DNA from: Rhodotorula mucilaginosa
Lineage: Eukaryota; Basidiomycota; Microbotryomycetes; Sporidiobolales; Sporidiobolaceae
NCBI GenBank assembly: GCA_034406715.1
Contig: CP137871.1
Coordinates: 620,001-684,000, forward strand
Reading direction: 5' to 3'
DNA length: 64,000 nucleotides
Shown here: positions 39,443-51,367 of the stretch, in pieces
How positions within the stretch are numbered: the stretch's first letter is position 1
Layout: every line of letters starts with the position of its first letter
The notes under the pieces: generated by a model
Database searches by the model: none
What the model was told of the DNA's origin: nothing
Seen by the model: the letters and a program-made list of their open reading frames with translations, nothing else
Translations under genes and position numbers: made by a program

Positions 39443-41974
39443 ATGTACTGGAAGCAAGCACAAGCTGAGAAGCAGTAAGTCTACTGGCCGCCGGACTTGA
39501 CCTCGACCACTCCGCGCAGCCGTCCGTTCGCCGCTTTACCGAGTCGCTGATCCACCTCCCTGCACGCATTGCGACAGCGCTGAACAAGCAGAGACCCTGC
39601 GCAATGCCAGAGTTCTTCTGCGCAAAGAGGGACCAGCCCTGTCGGCCGACCTGACTGCTGCTATTCGCAGCGCCGATACGGCGCAGATTGTGCAAAAGTG
39701 AGTTCCCGTCCCTCTCTGCCCTACGCTATAGAGCCTGACACCTCCTCGTATTGCCACAGCATCCAGCAGAAAAAGCCCGGCTGGACCGCCACGAACGTCA
39801 TGCGGGTGTACATCGAGGCGGCGAGTCAGGCGCACGAGCGCCTCAACGTCCTAACCGAGATCATATTTGCCGACGCTCTCAAGAAGGCGAAGGAGCTGGA
39901 TGACGAGTTTGAGAAGACTGGAAAGGTCACGGGTATTTGTAAGTCTCGTCCGAGGTCTCACGCAGCCGCAGTCCCTTGTTTCTGACTGTCGTGTCGCTGA
40001 CGCTGCGCTCCGTCGACCAGTGCACGGCGTGCCCGTCTCCCTCAAGGACATGCTCGAAGTCGAGGGCTACGATACGACGATCGGCTTCACGTACAAGCGC
40101 CACCAGCCGGCTCCGAAGGACGCTCCCCTCGTTTCCCTGATCCGCCAGGTACGCCGGTGCTTTTGCACCTCTTTGCTACTTTCGCTCCCGACTTTCCTCA
40201 CTGACAGCCTGATTCGACGACGGTCTGCTATAGGCGGGTGGCATCCCCTTCGTCAAGACGACTGTGCCGCAGACGATGCTTTCGTTCGAGTGCAAGACCG
40301 CTCTCTTTGGCGTCTCCAACAACCCGTACGATGTGCGCCGCGTTCCGGGAGGATCCTCGGGCGGCGAAGGAGGGTTGCTCGGCTGTGACGGCAGCGTAGT
40401 GGGAATCGGTAGCGACATGTGAGTCGGGGTTCACGGCTCCGAATGCTCTTCCTCGACGGGGATGCTGACGCCTGCCTGTCCCTCGTCGTCAGCGGCGGCT
40501 CGGTGCGCATTCCGGCTCATTTCTCGGGTTGCTACGCCCTCAAACCCTCCGCCGGACGCGTCACCAACTGGGGCATTCACCAATGCAATCCCGGTTTCGA
40601 AGCCATCAAAGCAGCCGTCGGCCCCATGGGCCGCTCGGTCGCGGATCTCGAAATGATGACGCGGGTCTTGCTTGACGGCACGCCCGAGCTGGCGTTGACG
40701 CAAACCAACTTGCTCCCGGTACCGTACCGAGACGTCAAGCTCCCGACCGACCGCCCGCTCCGATTCGGTTACTTCCTCAACGACGGGTTCTGCGCCGCCT
40801 CTCCGGCTTGCGAACGAGCCGTGATGGAGACTGTCGAGGCCCTCCGCAAAGCTGGTCACGAGGTCATCGAGTTTGAACCGACGCCAGGCAAGCTCGCTTC
40901 CCGATCAGAATCGCAAGCTGGTACGCCATGCTGACCTATCCTCCGAGCAACAGCTGCGGAGGCACTCGAGTACTTCCTTGCTCTGGCGTCAGCAGGCGAA
41001 TGTAAGTGCCCCCTCGCAAAGCCAGACAAGCGCGGGAAAGGTGGTCGCCAGAGCTGACATCGGCCTTCTCGCCTGCCATGTCGCCAAAGTCGAGATTGTG
41101 CTCTCGTACTTGAAGAACGATCCCGCAGAGGCTTTCATGTGCCAGGCGACCATGGCGAAGAGCTCCAACAATTTCTCTCGATGGCTGCGGAGCCTCTACT
41201 GCCGCTACGTCGCAGGCGACGAGCACGCCGCGCGGCTGCTCGACGCGAACTGCGGCAAGAGCGTCAACGACGTACAGCGCTGGATGGACAAGCGGTACGC
41301 TCGCACATCTCCTTTTGAGCTACAGCCGTAAGAGCATGGTCTGACCTTTGCACGATACTGCTGCAGGAACCAATACATCTCCAAGACCCGCAAACTTGTG
41401 AGTGCTTCCCGCTGAGCACATCCGCGAGCTCGAGCCCGTTTCTGACTCGTGCGGACGGTTGCAGCTTTGGGAGGAACACGCTTTCGATGCCGTCATTTGC
41501 CCGACTCAGGCGACGCCGGCTCTGAAGCACGGCGAGACCACGGACAACGGCGTGCTCGTCGTCCGTAAGTCGTCGGACAGGGATTTCCCACGCCGCAGCC
41601 AAGCCTCGACTGACTTTCGGGTCTCTTCTGGACGTGCAGGTACTGTCCAGTGGAACATTGTCGACTCGACTGTCGGCCAGATCCCGGTCACTTTTGTCGA
41701 CCCGGCGCGCGACGGCTTGTCGGAGGCGTGGGAGGAGCGCCGGCGCGCCAACAACGGGAGCAAGATCTTTGAGCGACACCTGTACGGTCCGGGAGGGCTT
41801 TACGACGCGAAAGACATGGCGGGCTTGCCGGTCGGCGTTCAAGTGGTCGGACGTCAGTGGGACGAGGAGCGCATGATCGAGTTGATGAAGGTCGTTGACG
41901 AGGCGCTCGGTCCTCGAGGCTTCGCTCCGGGTGACTTTGCCAAGCGCGAAGCGGCGTCTCGAAAGGTCTACTAG
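39443..41974 (+). CDS. Amidase signature family enzyme (fatty-acid amide hydrolase-like)
   Basis: The chain of exons reads as a complete amidase: AETLRNARVLLRKEGPALSA, VYIEAASQAHERLNVLTEII, LHGVPVSLKDMLEVEGYDTT with the catalytic Lys, VRRVPGGSSGGEGGLLG, VGIGSDIGGSVRIPAHFSGC with the two catalytic serines, KPSAGRVTNWGI, and the C-terminal FDAVICPTQATPALKHG, WNIVDSTVGQIPVTFVDP and KDMAGLPVGVQVVGRQWDEE. The pattern is that of fungal fatty-acid or acetamide-type amidases, which hydrolyse a carboxamide with a Ser-cisSer-Lys triad. The start at 39443 is the first Met in the exon frame; the same exon is open upstream (HFLKHPNNY), so a 5' exon is likely missing. About ten introns occur; one (40888-40953) seems to need a GC donor. 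Confidence 0.87.
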
Positions 41975-42495
41975 GCACTCCCAACCGGGAAAAGATCGCC
42001 TTAGATGAGGTTGTACCGCCTCGTCCAAGCGAAACGGGGAAGGATTAGCGCTGGGGGGCACGGGCTTTGTAAGTTTTCACGCGTGCAGTGAGAATTACAA
42101 GAGAACATGGAGACGTGGGAAGGGGAAGGTACGAGCGTAAAACCCGAGTGCAATCGGCGATAGCTCAGAGAAAATCGATTAACCTGCTCGTCAATACCTC
42201 CGTCTCTGCAAGAGCTGTGAACGCGAGGACAAATCACTTGTCAGAAGTCCGTCCTTTTGAGTAGAAGGTGGAGGAAACCCGACTCGCCCAGTCCTTCTTG
42301 CATTACCGACGCTGCAGACGAGTATTGCCCTTCCCTTGGGCCGATCACCATGCTTCACGCAGGGACAGCGCACCGAATGCAGCTCACTGCCTCGGAGAAA
42401 TACATAAACCTGTCCTCGAGTAGGTCAGCAGTTGCTTCGGCGGAGATGCTTCTGCAGCAGAGAGCGACAGCGAGAGCAGAGGACGCACCCTTGAA
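41975..42495. other. Spacer downstream of amidase
   Basis: 521 bp with no convincing coding sequence. I looked here for the missing N-terminal part of the CCDC174-like piece and did not find it. Confidence 0.5.
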
Positions 42496-42843
42496 ATGCT
42501 CACGCGCCGCGCTGCCACCCTCGCTGCTGCTGCCGCCGCCCAGCTCGTGGATCACTATGGCGCGACGCGCGAGATTCAAACCAAGAGCGCCGGGTTCTAC
42601 CAATTCAGTGGGAACGGAGAAGAGCGGCAGGCGCAGATGGACGCGCTCGCGAAGGAGCGGGAGGAGACGGAACGGAAGAGGAAGGCGAGGGACGAGGTGG
42701 GAGATGCGGTGAAGCGGAAGCGGGAGAGTGAGGGCGAGGAGCGGAAACGCAAGATCGAGGCGAAGCGGCGCGAGATGGAGGAGAAGAGGAAACGGCTCAA
42801 GAGCGGCTCGGTCGGCGGCGACCGCGGCGCAACTGGACCTTGA
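42496..42843 (+). pseudogene. Isolated C-terminal piece of a CCDC174-type (DUF4078) protein
   Basis: The frame contains QLVDHYGATREIQTKSAGFY, QFSGNGEERQAQMDALAKE and a Lys/Arg/Glu-rich tail. These match the conserved C-terminal block of CCDC174-like proteins (HY...E.R..G.GY..FS.DEE.RQ.QM). The N-terminal conserved block with an EFGRTR-like motif is absent from the 500 bp upstream and no donor or acceptor chain leads to it. This is either a fragment left by a duplication or the last exon of a gene whose other exons I failed to see. It converges with MoaD. Confidence 0.5.
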
Positions 42844-42940
42844 TCTTGATCCTCGGCGATCCGATGGTTTTCCCTTCTCCTGCTTGTTGTTGCTATTTGT
42901 CGCAATCGATTTTCACTCGTTCCGCCGCCGGCTCGTCGCT

Positions 42941-43336
42941 CTAGCCGCCACTGACGGGCGGAATCGGGCAGACCGTCTCTCCCCCTCGAAGCAAGACTTG
43001 CGCCTCGGCATCTTCGTCAATCATCTCCTCATTGACGCTCCACGCGCTCTTGCCCAACACGTGCGCGAACTCGTCGTTGCCCGGGTGGACGGACTTGATG
43101 AGGTAATCTCGCAAGTCGGAGAGGGCGAACGGGCTCGGAGTTGACGGGAGCTGGACTTTTTGCGAGGCGGGCTCGCCCGGGATGGCAGTCCTAACTCCAG
43201 CAAAGTAGAGCAGCTCGATCGTCTGTGGTCAAGTCAGCGAGAGAGCATGACGAGGTCAGCCGCGGTGGATCAATCGATCAACCGGAGCGATGAGAGGACG
43301 CACAGGACCGGGAGAAGTCTGCGGAGCGCCGTCCAT
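42941..43336 (-). CDS. Molybdopterin synthase sulfur carrier subunit (MoaD/MOCS2A)
   Basis: Exons 43336-43304 and 43222-42941 give 104 residues. After a short leader (MDGAPQTSPGP) the ubiquitin-like fold starts TIELLYFAGVRTAIPG, continues LSDLRDYLIKSVHPGNDEFA and SAWSVNEEMIDEDAEAQVLL, and ends RGGETVCPIPPVSGG. The C-terminal PPVSGG-stop is diagnostic: the terminal glycine is thiocarboxylated and donates sulfur to precursor Z to form molybdopterin. In vertebrates MOCS2A and MOCS2B overlap on one transcript; here MoaD is a separate gene and no MoaE is seen in the window. It is divergent from the first F-box-like gene over 155 bp. Confidence 0.9.
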
Positions 43337-43491
43337 AGCTCGAGTCTGCCTTTTGAGACTGCTGCAGCTGAGTCCGTCCTCACAAGGTGTCCTCTCCCAG
43401 AGACGGTCGAAGGAGGAAGTCCCTCTCCACGCCGAGTCCCTCTTTCGCTCCTTCCGCTCACTCGCTCAAGGCTGAAGAGCGCAATCGAGCC

Positions 43492-44748
43492 ATGCTGGAC
43501 AAGCTTCCAACCGAGCTGGTGCTCGCGATCGCCGAACTCGGCGCTCCGCAGATCGCGGCCGACCGCAAGTCGCTCGCCATCGTCCGCCGTCGCTATTTTG
43601 TTTCGCTCGCGGCAGTCTCTCGCGCACTGTACGCCGCGCTGCGACCTTACATCTGGGAGCACGTACAGATCAACGGAGAAGAGGGCCAAACGCTCGTCGA
43701 GATGCTTACGCGGGATCCGCGTTGCGCCGAATTCGTCAAGGAGCTCGTCTGCGCCGACTTCTCGCAACCAGCCTTCGCCAAGCTTTGGTCGCTGTTCCCT
43801 CGCTTCGTCAAGTTGACAAGTCTCGCAGTTTGTGGCTTGCTCGACGGCACCGAGCCGCTGCAACTGTGCATGCTTGAGCGGCTGCCCGGTGCGTGCAGTT
43901 TGGCCACCATGGACGAGGCATGATCGCGACTGACACTGCTGCGCCACCCAGCACTCAAACACTTGCACCTCCGAAACGTCCTGATGAGCAAGCGCCTTCC
44001 CAAGATCACACGCCTGGAATCGCTGTGCCTAGACGGCCGAGTACGCGTGCACCGTCCGCTGGGTCAAGACATCCCGATCATGCCCGACGCCATCATTACC
44101 CGGCACTCGAAAGCCTCGAAGAGGACTCTTCGTCTCGTTGACCACGATTTGTGGCTCGAAGACGACATCGACGAGCAATACTGCCTTGGCGCGCTTAGTG
44201 GTGTCGATGTTGTCGAGCTGGATGCGACGAGCTTTTCGTGTCTACTCGAATCTTCGAGCCGAATCTCATCAACCACGCCTTGCTTCGTCCTTACAGCGCA
44301 TGTGCATGATATTCTTGACCTACTGCAGATTCACTCCGCCGACAGGTTTCCCGCCAAACTGCAAGTTCGGGTTGCGCATCCCCGGATCGCCCCGGACTGT
44401 GTGTGGTCTTGCTTTCAGCGAACCGTGACTGCTCTGTGCAATCTGGCCGTCATCGCACGCCGTTGCGACCTTCGCCTCACCCTTCCGGTCACCCTCGGCT
44501 GCGCCCGCGCCATGAGTGAAATGAAGTCTACTCGTGCGCCCGTCTACGCGGTCATCAAGCACCTCCAGTGCAGCCATATTGCTCTCAGCTTCTACCAGCA
44601 CCCCACATGCGACCTCGTCACCGAATCAACCCTCGACGAGCTGGAATGGCTCGGCCTTGAGGACAACGAGGGATACTTCACGGAGCTCCTTGAAGGGCGT
44701 TGTTCCGATCCGGAGCTGCGCGACTTTAAGGTCGTCATGGTCGATTGA
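43492..44748 (+). CDS. F-box-like / leucine-rich protein, paralogue 1
   Basis: Exons 43492-43888 and 43952-44748 give 397 residues. The N terminus MLDKLPTELVLAIAELGAP is F-box-like (LPxEL..I), followed by YFVSLAAVSRALYAALRPYI and WEHVQING. After the intron LKHLHLRN and LPKITRLESLCLDG suggest irregular leucine-rich repeats. The end is SDPELRDFKVVMVD. Proteins of this shape in basidiomycetes are usually annotated as hypothetical F-box proteins, possible SCF substrate adaptors. The next gene is a clear paralogue with the same intron position and phase. Confidence 0.75.
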
Positions 44749-44918
44749 GGAGTTGGAGTTGTGGTGGCTGGAGTAGGCGCGGGAGAGGCCTCGCTTGAAA
44801 TAGTGCTTTGCAATTTGTAATTTCCAAAGCCGCCGCACGGACCTCTTCTTGGACTTGGTTCGCCTCGCGGGGCACAAACGTTCTTTCCTCTTTACTTACT
44901 CACCCAGCCACGCGAGCG

Positions 44919-46201
44919 ATGCTTGACCGACTTCCGACAGAGCTCCTGCTCGTCATCGCCGAGCTTGCTGCGCCTTCAACGGCCCCAGACCGGGCCAGCC
45001 TTTCCGTCGACAGACGTAGCTGGTTCGCTTCACTCGCGTCGATCTGTCGTTCCCTTTGGCACAGAGTGCGCCCGCTCGTCTGGACCGAGGTCTGGATCAA
45101 CGGAGACAAGGTCAGCGCACTCGTCGCCAGCGCGGTTGAGCGCGATCCGTCGTTTGCGACTTTCACGAAGCGGCTCATCTGCGACCGCGTCTCGGCCCGC
45201 ACCTTCGAGGCGCTGGGTCGGATCCTTTCGCGATTCAGCAATGTGGGACGCATGGAGCTCAGGAACAGTGGCACCGGTCCCGCGCCCCTACAGCTCTCGG
45301 CCGTTGAGCCTCTGCACGGTGAGCCGGTCTTGACTTGACCTCGCTGCCACTTGCCACGCTCGCAATAGATGACTGCGTAGCTAATACGGTTGATTTCTTA
45401 CCCCTCTACACAGCCCTCAAGCATCTTTCGCTCGTATACTGTGTGACAGCTGGCGCACTCCCGCGCCTCGACCGGCTCGAAACACTGTCCGTGCGCTCGG
45501 CCAATCTGATGATCGAGCCAGGGAAGGACGCGCCCAACGCTGCGATGCGGATCATCACAGAGCTGTCCTCCGCCAGCACGCGGAGTCTGCGGTTGTTCGA
45601 GCAATACAACCCCGGCTCTCTTAGCAATCCGAATTCTCCCGGACCAAATTTCAATAATCTGACTCGCCTCGAACTCGACGCGCTCAGTTTCAGAACGATC
45701 CGCAATCTCGAAGACGTGTTTCCGTCCCTTACGTGTCGAGTCGTACTCAGATGCGGATTCAATATACTCGCGCCAGCCCTGGCATCGCACCCTCACGACT
45801 CGACGCTTCCACTTCACGCGAACCTCGAGATCTGGGTCCTTTCCGACTCGCCTCCAGTATCTCCACAAGACTTGTCCACCCCGGTCGAAAATCACCTGCA
45901 AGCGCTCGTCTCGGTGGCGCCTAACCTTTCCGCCTTGACCCTGCCGCTCAACCTCGGCATCGGACGCAATCTCGAAGATATCGTGCGAGTGCGGAAACTC
46001 ACCTACGCGTTCCTCAAGCAGTTTGTGAGGACCACAGTTCCAGTCCAATTTCACAGGGGATCTCGGAACGAACACGGCTCCCTCTTTCGCCCAGAATTCC
46101 AAAGTCTCGACGAATTCGACGGCGAGGGCTACTTCTCAGACCTCGTCGAGGGCAAGGTCGACGACCCCGAGTTGCGCAACTTCCGAGTCGTGGTGGTCTG
46201 A
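44919..46201 (+). CDS. F-box-like / leucine-rich protein, paralogue 2
   Basis: Exons 44919-45318 and 45414-46201 give 395 residues. It opens MLDRLPTELLLVIAELAAP and continues RSWFASLASICRSLWHRVRP, VWTEVWINGDKVSALV, then LKHLSLVYCVTAGALPRLDR, LETLSVRSANL and LTRLELDALSF as leucine-rich repeats, ending DPELRNFRVVVV. The intron falls at the equivalent codon as in paralogue 1 (before ALKHL). The two genes are 170 bp apart in tandem. A longer alternative second exon starting at the AG near 45368 is possible. Confidence 0.75.
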
Positions 46202-46627
46202 CGGTCTCCACCACCCGTCGGAGCTCGTTCGGGAGGCGGGCGGCGATGCTTGTCGGAGGGACGCTTGCGAAAGGAGCGGCCACGCAGGGTGCAGTGCTTG
46301 TTCTTCGTGCAATACTCGTCTCTGATACGATTGTTACTGCGGCTGCCACCCCGCATACATGCGATTCGCGCATCACCGTGGCATGCATATTTGATTGCTT
46401 CGGAAACGCAGTGCGAGTGAGCTTCGGAGAAAGAGTGCGCTTCGCCAAGAACGGGAGCAGCTTCGCCAGCTAACTGTGCTTTGTAGGTTTCCGCAAGCCG
46501 CAAGAATATACTGTGCGGAAGAGGCAGCAGTGACTGAGCACGGCCAGCGTCCGAGTCGAGTTTTGACGCGCGACGAAGAGAGCGGCGCTGTCGGTTCTGC
46601 TCACCGCGCACGATCGTCACAAGCAGC
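46202..46627. other. Spacer upstream of DUF1917 gene
   Basis: 426 bp that should contain the paralogue 2 3' UTR and the next promoter. No feature is recognised. Confidence 0.45.
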
Positions 46628-48085
46628 ATGGCGGACATTCCAGGTGAGCCCAGCGTCGCATCGATACCTTGTACGCACACACACTGACCGTGTTGGCTTG
46701 TCGCTGGGCAGAGGTGCGCCTCCACCTCCCCGCCCCACATCTCAGATCGTGTCGCGTGAAACACGAGGTAATCCTCGAGCTGACAGACTCGAGAACACGC
46801 CGATCGCAGCTCACCGGACCCGTCTCGACTGCCGAGGCCGAAGCCTTCCTCGCCCGCCACAAGCCGTCGTCGTGTACCGAAGTGTTCGGCGGCTGGTACT
46901 GGGTTCGCCTGCCGCAGAAGGGCGCGCAGGAAAAGCCTCCCACCCACGACGAACTCGAGTTTCACACGACGGAAGAGATCAAGTTTCGCGAAGAAGGCGC
47001 CGAGCTGGTCGACAAGCTGACGAACCGTTGCGCCGAGATCAAGGTCTGCTGCTTTCCCTCTCTGCGCGTTGCACTGGATTTCTAACTGATTCTTCATGCC
47101 GACCATACGTACAGGACACGGCTCCAGTCCGCGCCAACAAGGCGAAAGGCCTCAAGTCGCAGAAACAGCTGCGCGATGAGCAGTATGCCGAATTCAACGA
47201 GAACGTCAAGAAGCTCGCGAATAAGTGAGTCCAGTCTCTAGAGGTCACCTCGGTCTCGCTGACAGACCTTTACAGGTACAGCCTCATCACCGGCAAGTGG
47301 CTCTTCTACGGTGTGTGACATTTTACCTTGACTGCCTGACCAGTGACTTGACGGAGAGCGGCGAAACTGAATACGAGACCAAACATCGACAGGCAGCGAA
47401 GAGAGCATCGACAACACCTGGTCCAAGATTGTCAAAGCGATCGTCACGGAGGGTGGCGCGCTGGCCAAGACGGGCACGGTGCATACGGCCAAGGTCAGCT
47501 GCATGCCGGGAGAAGGAGGAAGTTGGTGAGTCGGTATCTACTTTCCGTAAGAGTCGACCGGTGTGTATGTATGTGGTTGACGTTGCCGTTCTCACAGGGT
47601 GATCTGCGTCTACTGCAATGACTCCTGGGATCGCGAGGCTGTTGGCAAAGTCTTCAAGGTGCTTGTTGAGGATCTGAACCTCGTCTCCGGCGCGTACAAG
47701 GTGAGCTTCTCTCGGTCTCTTTTCCCCTTCCCGCACGGAGGTGCTCACATTGACTCACGCCGATACAGTGCGACGCGAACACTATCCTCGGGATCGATTC
47801 GAAGCACGCGAGCGGGATCCGCTCGTCGCTGTGGGTCAAGGTACGCGGGACGGCCTTCCATTGATCACTCACCTCTGTTCGCTCTCGCTGACGGTGTCGC
47901 AAATTCAGAACGACTTCATGACCAAAGAGGAGATTGACGAGGTGTTCGCCCGCGCTTCCAAGGCCAAGAGCGCGCCGAAAAAGACGCTCGAGCAAGAGGT
48001 CTCATCGGGCGCCGCGGATGGCTTTGATCCCGTCTCGGACAGCGAAGACGAAGAACCGGTCCGCAAAAAGGCCAAGAAAGCTTAG
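46628..48085 (+). CDS. DUF1917 / UPF0696 (C11orf68, BLES03-like) protein
   Basis: Exons 46628-46643, 46712-47043, 47115-47224, 47276-47310, 47393-47525, 47598-47700, 47769-47840 and 47909-48085 sum to 326 codons. After MADIPEVRLHLPAPHL the family core is seen: SLITGKWLFY, DNTWSKIVKAIVTEGGALAK, VICVYCNDSWDREAVGKVF, LVSGAYKCDANTILGIDSKH and SSLWVKNDF. The mammalian homologue has a fold related to eIF4E-like proteins, but its role is not established. The C terminus is acidic with a Lys cluster (EEPVRKKAKKA), which could be a nuclear localisation signal. Confidence 0.82.
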
Positions 48086-48478
48086 GCCGAACCCGACTGG
48101 GCCATGTCGCTACAGCCTTTTGCCCCCGTCGCTTCAAGCTCTTCTTCCACCGACTCGTTGATTCCCTTTGATGCTTCCCTTCTCGCTTTGAGGCTACGTT
48201 TCTTGCTTGTTGTTTACCTCCTATTTGCAATATATACCTCGCTTGAATTCCCAGAAGCCTTTGCTGCGAACGAGTGATCTCCAAACTTTTTCGTCGTTCG
48301 AGTCTCGGTTCTCGCGATCGGCTGCTCCTCGGGACTTGTTCCATCGCACGATCTCGAATCCGAGCCAGCGTTCGACGCGTCTTGAAGGCTGTTCTCTCGC
48401 TCTGACGGCTTTCCGCATAGCGCCAGACTGTCTGCGCGGGGCTCGACTACCTCTCCGTGAACTCGCCCTCATCGTTCG
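48086..48478. other. Spacer upstream of ERG24
   Basis: 393 bp tandem spacer: DUF1917 3' UTR and ERG24 promoter. I did not identify a sterol regulatory element with confidence. Confidence 0.45.
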
Positions 48479-50559
48479 ATGACCACCTCCAGCAAACAGA
48501 CGGCTCCGGCCTATGTGGCCGCCCCGAGATCGCTGCACTACGAGTTCGGAGGTCCTCTCGGCGCATTAGGCGTCACTTTGGCGGTGCCGTTCTTCACGTA
48601 CTGCAAGTCGTCTCTCCCTCTCTCCCCACTTGGGCACCCTGTCCTGACTCTCCTCCTTGGACGTGACAGGGCTCGCATTCGCCTGTACTGAGCAACAATG
48701 TCCGCCATGGCCGATGAGCCGGTTCATCCAGTTCCACGCCGACGGACTCAAGGCGATGCGGACCGAACAGTGGTGGGAATCGCTCTGGAGTTGGGAGGCG
48801 TTCGGCGTCTACATGGCGTGGTACTTTTACTGCGTCCTGTGTGAGATCGCGTTGCCTGGGAAGGAGATCCAGGGAGCCGTGTTGCGCAACGGCAAGCGGT
48901 TGACCTACACCATGAACGGTTCGTCGCCCGGTCAGCGCTCCTAGGTCGTCCTGTAGAACTGACTGACGCGTTTGCACTCGCAGCCTTCGCCACCATGCTG
49001 TTGACGTTCTTCTTGATCGGCGCCTGGACGTACAAGCACGGTCCGGATGCCCTCCTCTACATCCCCTATCACTGGCCGCAGCTCATCTCGGCAGCTCTCG
49101 CATGGTCGACGTTCCTGGTGAGCGATAGCCGTTTACGCTCGGAGACTTGAAGACCTAGCTGACCATGGAGGTACCGTCACAGGCCACTTTCGTATTCTTC
49201 CAGAGCTACCTCGGGGAGCAGATGCTCGCGCTCGGCGGAAACACCGACAACGGTTTCTACAACGTAAGCTCTCGCGAATAAGTCTACTGCGAACTGGCAG
49301 ACTACTTACTGAAAGACTATCCTCCCTCTATGCAGTGGTTCATCGGGCGAGGCTTGAACCCGCGCCTCGGTGACTTTGACATCAAGGCTTTCAACGAGAT
49401 GCGGCCCGGCTTGATCCTCTGGATCGTCATCGACTTCTCGATGATGGCGTACCAGTACTCGACCATCGGACGCGTAACCGACAGCATGATACTCACGGTG
49501 GCTTTCCACACGTGGTACGTGCTCGACGCCGAGTTCAACGAGGTCCGTTGCTGTTTGCTTTCTTTCGAGGACCGCGCCCGCTCACCCTGTACTGATCCGC
49601 GCGCGTTTGCAGCCCGCCATTCTGACCACGATGGTACGGAAGAGCCTGGATCTTTCCATTGATGTGAAGCTGGTCCAGGTGCTCAAACGTTGAAACTCTC
49701 CCAAACCGCAGGACATTACCACCGACGGTTTCGGCTTCATGCTCTCCGTCGGCGACCTCCTCTGGGTCCCCTTTACGTACTCGTACACGGCCTACTACCT
49801 TGCGCTGCACCCCAAGGACATCGGCGTGGCCGGCTGCGCGGGCGTTCTCGCCGTTCAGCTGCTCGGGTACTGGATCTTCCGCAGCAGCAACAACGAGAAG
49901 AACGAGTTCCGTCTCGGCCGGAACCCCAAGAGTGAGTCCCTCGTCCTACGCGGGCCTGGAATCCGAATACGCGTACTGACTGACCGATCGCTCGGCTTCG
50001 CACTTGTTGCAGATCTGCAGTCGTTCCAGACCGAGCGTGGTACTCGCCTGCTCACGTCCGGCTGGTGGGGACGTTCGCGCCACCCGAACTAGTACGTCAA
50101 TACCTTTCGTGCCGGAGATGAAAGGAAAGCTGACGATGTCGTGCACGAACAGCCTCGGAGACTGGATCATGGCATGGGCTTGGTGCCTCCCGTGCGGCTT
50201 CACGACGCCGCTGCCGTACTTCTACCCGATCTACTTTGCTGTACTCCTCGTACACCGTCAGACTCGCGACGACGAGGCATGCGCGCACAAGTGAGTGGGC
50301 GGGAGGCGGGGGCCGCGGCGCCTTTGTTTCCATCCGACCAATCGGACTCGACGCAAGTGAGCCAGAGGTGCTGATGTTCTTCCGGCGACTCTGTTTGCAG
50401 GTACAAGAAGGATTGGGAGACGTACAAGAAGCTTGTCCCGTGGCGGTACGCTCTTGGTTCCTTTCGCCAGCCTGGATCGACGACGCTGACTTTCGCCGCA
50501 TCGGCGTGAACCGCATTTGTTCGGAACCCCGATACAGAATCATCCCCTACGTGTACTGA
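48479..50559 (+). CDS. ERG24: Delta(14)-sterol reductase
   Basis: The protein starts [20 protein letters not shown] and has the polytopic reductase fold: [92 protein letters not shown] (the family's GRELNPR motif), [29 protein letters not shown]-like [19 protein letters not shown], and the C-terminal [20 protein letters not shown] and [20 protein letters not shown]. It reduces the C14-C15 double bond of ergosterol intermediates in the ER, with NADPH. The first intron (48603-48669) must use a GC donor; the last exon is the short RIIPYVY end at 50537-50559. Confidence 0.95.
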
Positions 50560-51367
50560 TGAGGCAAGACATGCAATCCGATACCAATGCAAAGGGTTCC
50601 ACGTCTTTACCCCAGCCGCTGCAGCTTGCCACGTCGTCCTTTGAGGCAAATGCTGCTCGGTTGGGTCGAACGCTGCCGCCGCGGAGAAAGGGAAGAAATT
50701 CCATCGCATCGTTCGGAAAGCTAGGTGGTTGCACCGCCGGGTCCAGTAGTGTAATGTGAACCTATCTATGCTGGAATGAGCTCTCCGGAGCGAGTGTAGC
50801 GCGAGTTGAGCGATGTCGCGTCGTTGAGCCAAACCCCGCCCGCCGAAAATTCCGCCTCAACTTGTTCGCCGCGACGACTTGTCGCTTCTCCCTTCATTCT
50901 GCCCGGTTCCTTGCTTGGGTCCAGACTCTCGCGAACACCTTCCTCTTGCTCTTTGCCTGCCGTACCCGCCCGCCTCAAGCCGTGTCCTTGTCTCTTTCCG
51001 TCATCACTCTCGAGTGAGTCCTGCCCCAACCTTTCGTCGGATCGCGAAAACTCGTCGCTCCCAGCTTCCGGAGCGGGTTTGACTAGCCCAAAACACTCGC
51101 CCTGCCTCATAACGGTCGTTCCGCCATGCTGGACCCGCCCTCGAGCGAGGTGTAGCGGGTTGACGCTCGTCCGTCAGCTTTGCCCATTCCACCCCGCAGT
51201 CGCTTCCTGCGCTCTGTCCCGACTCTTGTTCCGAGTCTACGGGGGTCGGCAGTCTTGATTGGAGTTGCTGGGGCACATGCACAGGGCGAAACAACCCGAT
51301 CAAGCGAGTCCTGGGGCTGACGAGGCCGACGGGACCCGTTTTCCCCCACAGGAACCCACGAACCGCC
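50560..51367. promoter_or_regulatory. FAS1 upstream region
   Basis: 808 bp between ERG24 and FAS1. The proximal 400 bp are pyrimidine-rich on the plus strand (many CTCTC/TTCC runs), common in highly expressed fungal promoters. No TATA box or defined operator is recognised. Confidence 0.4.
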
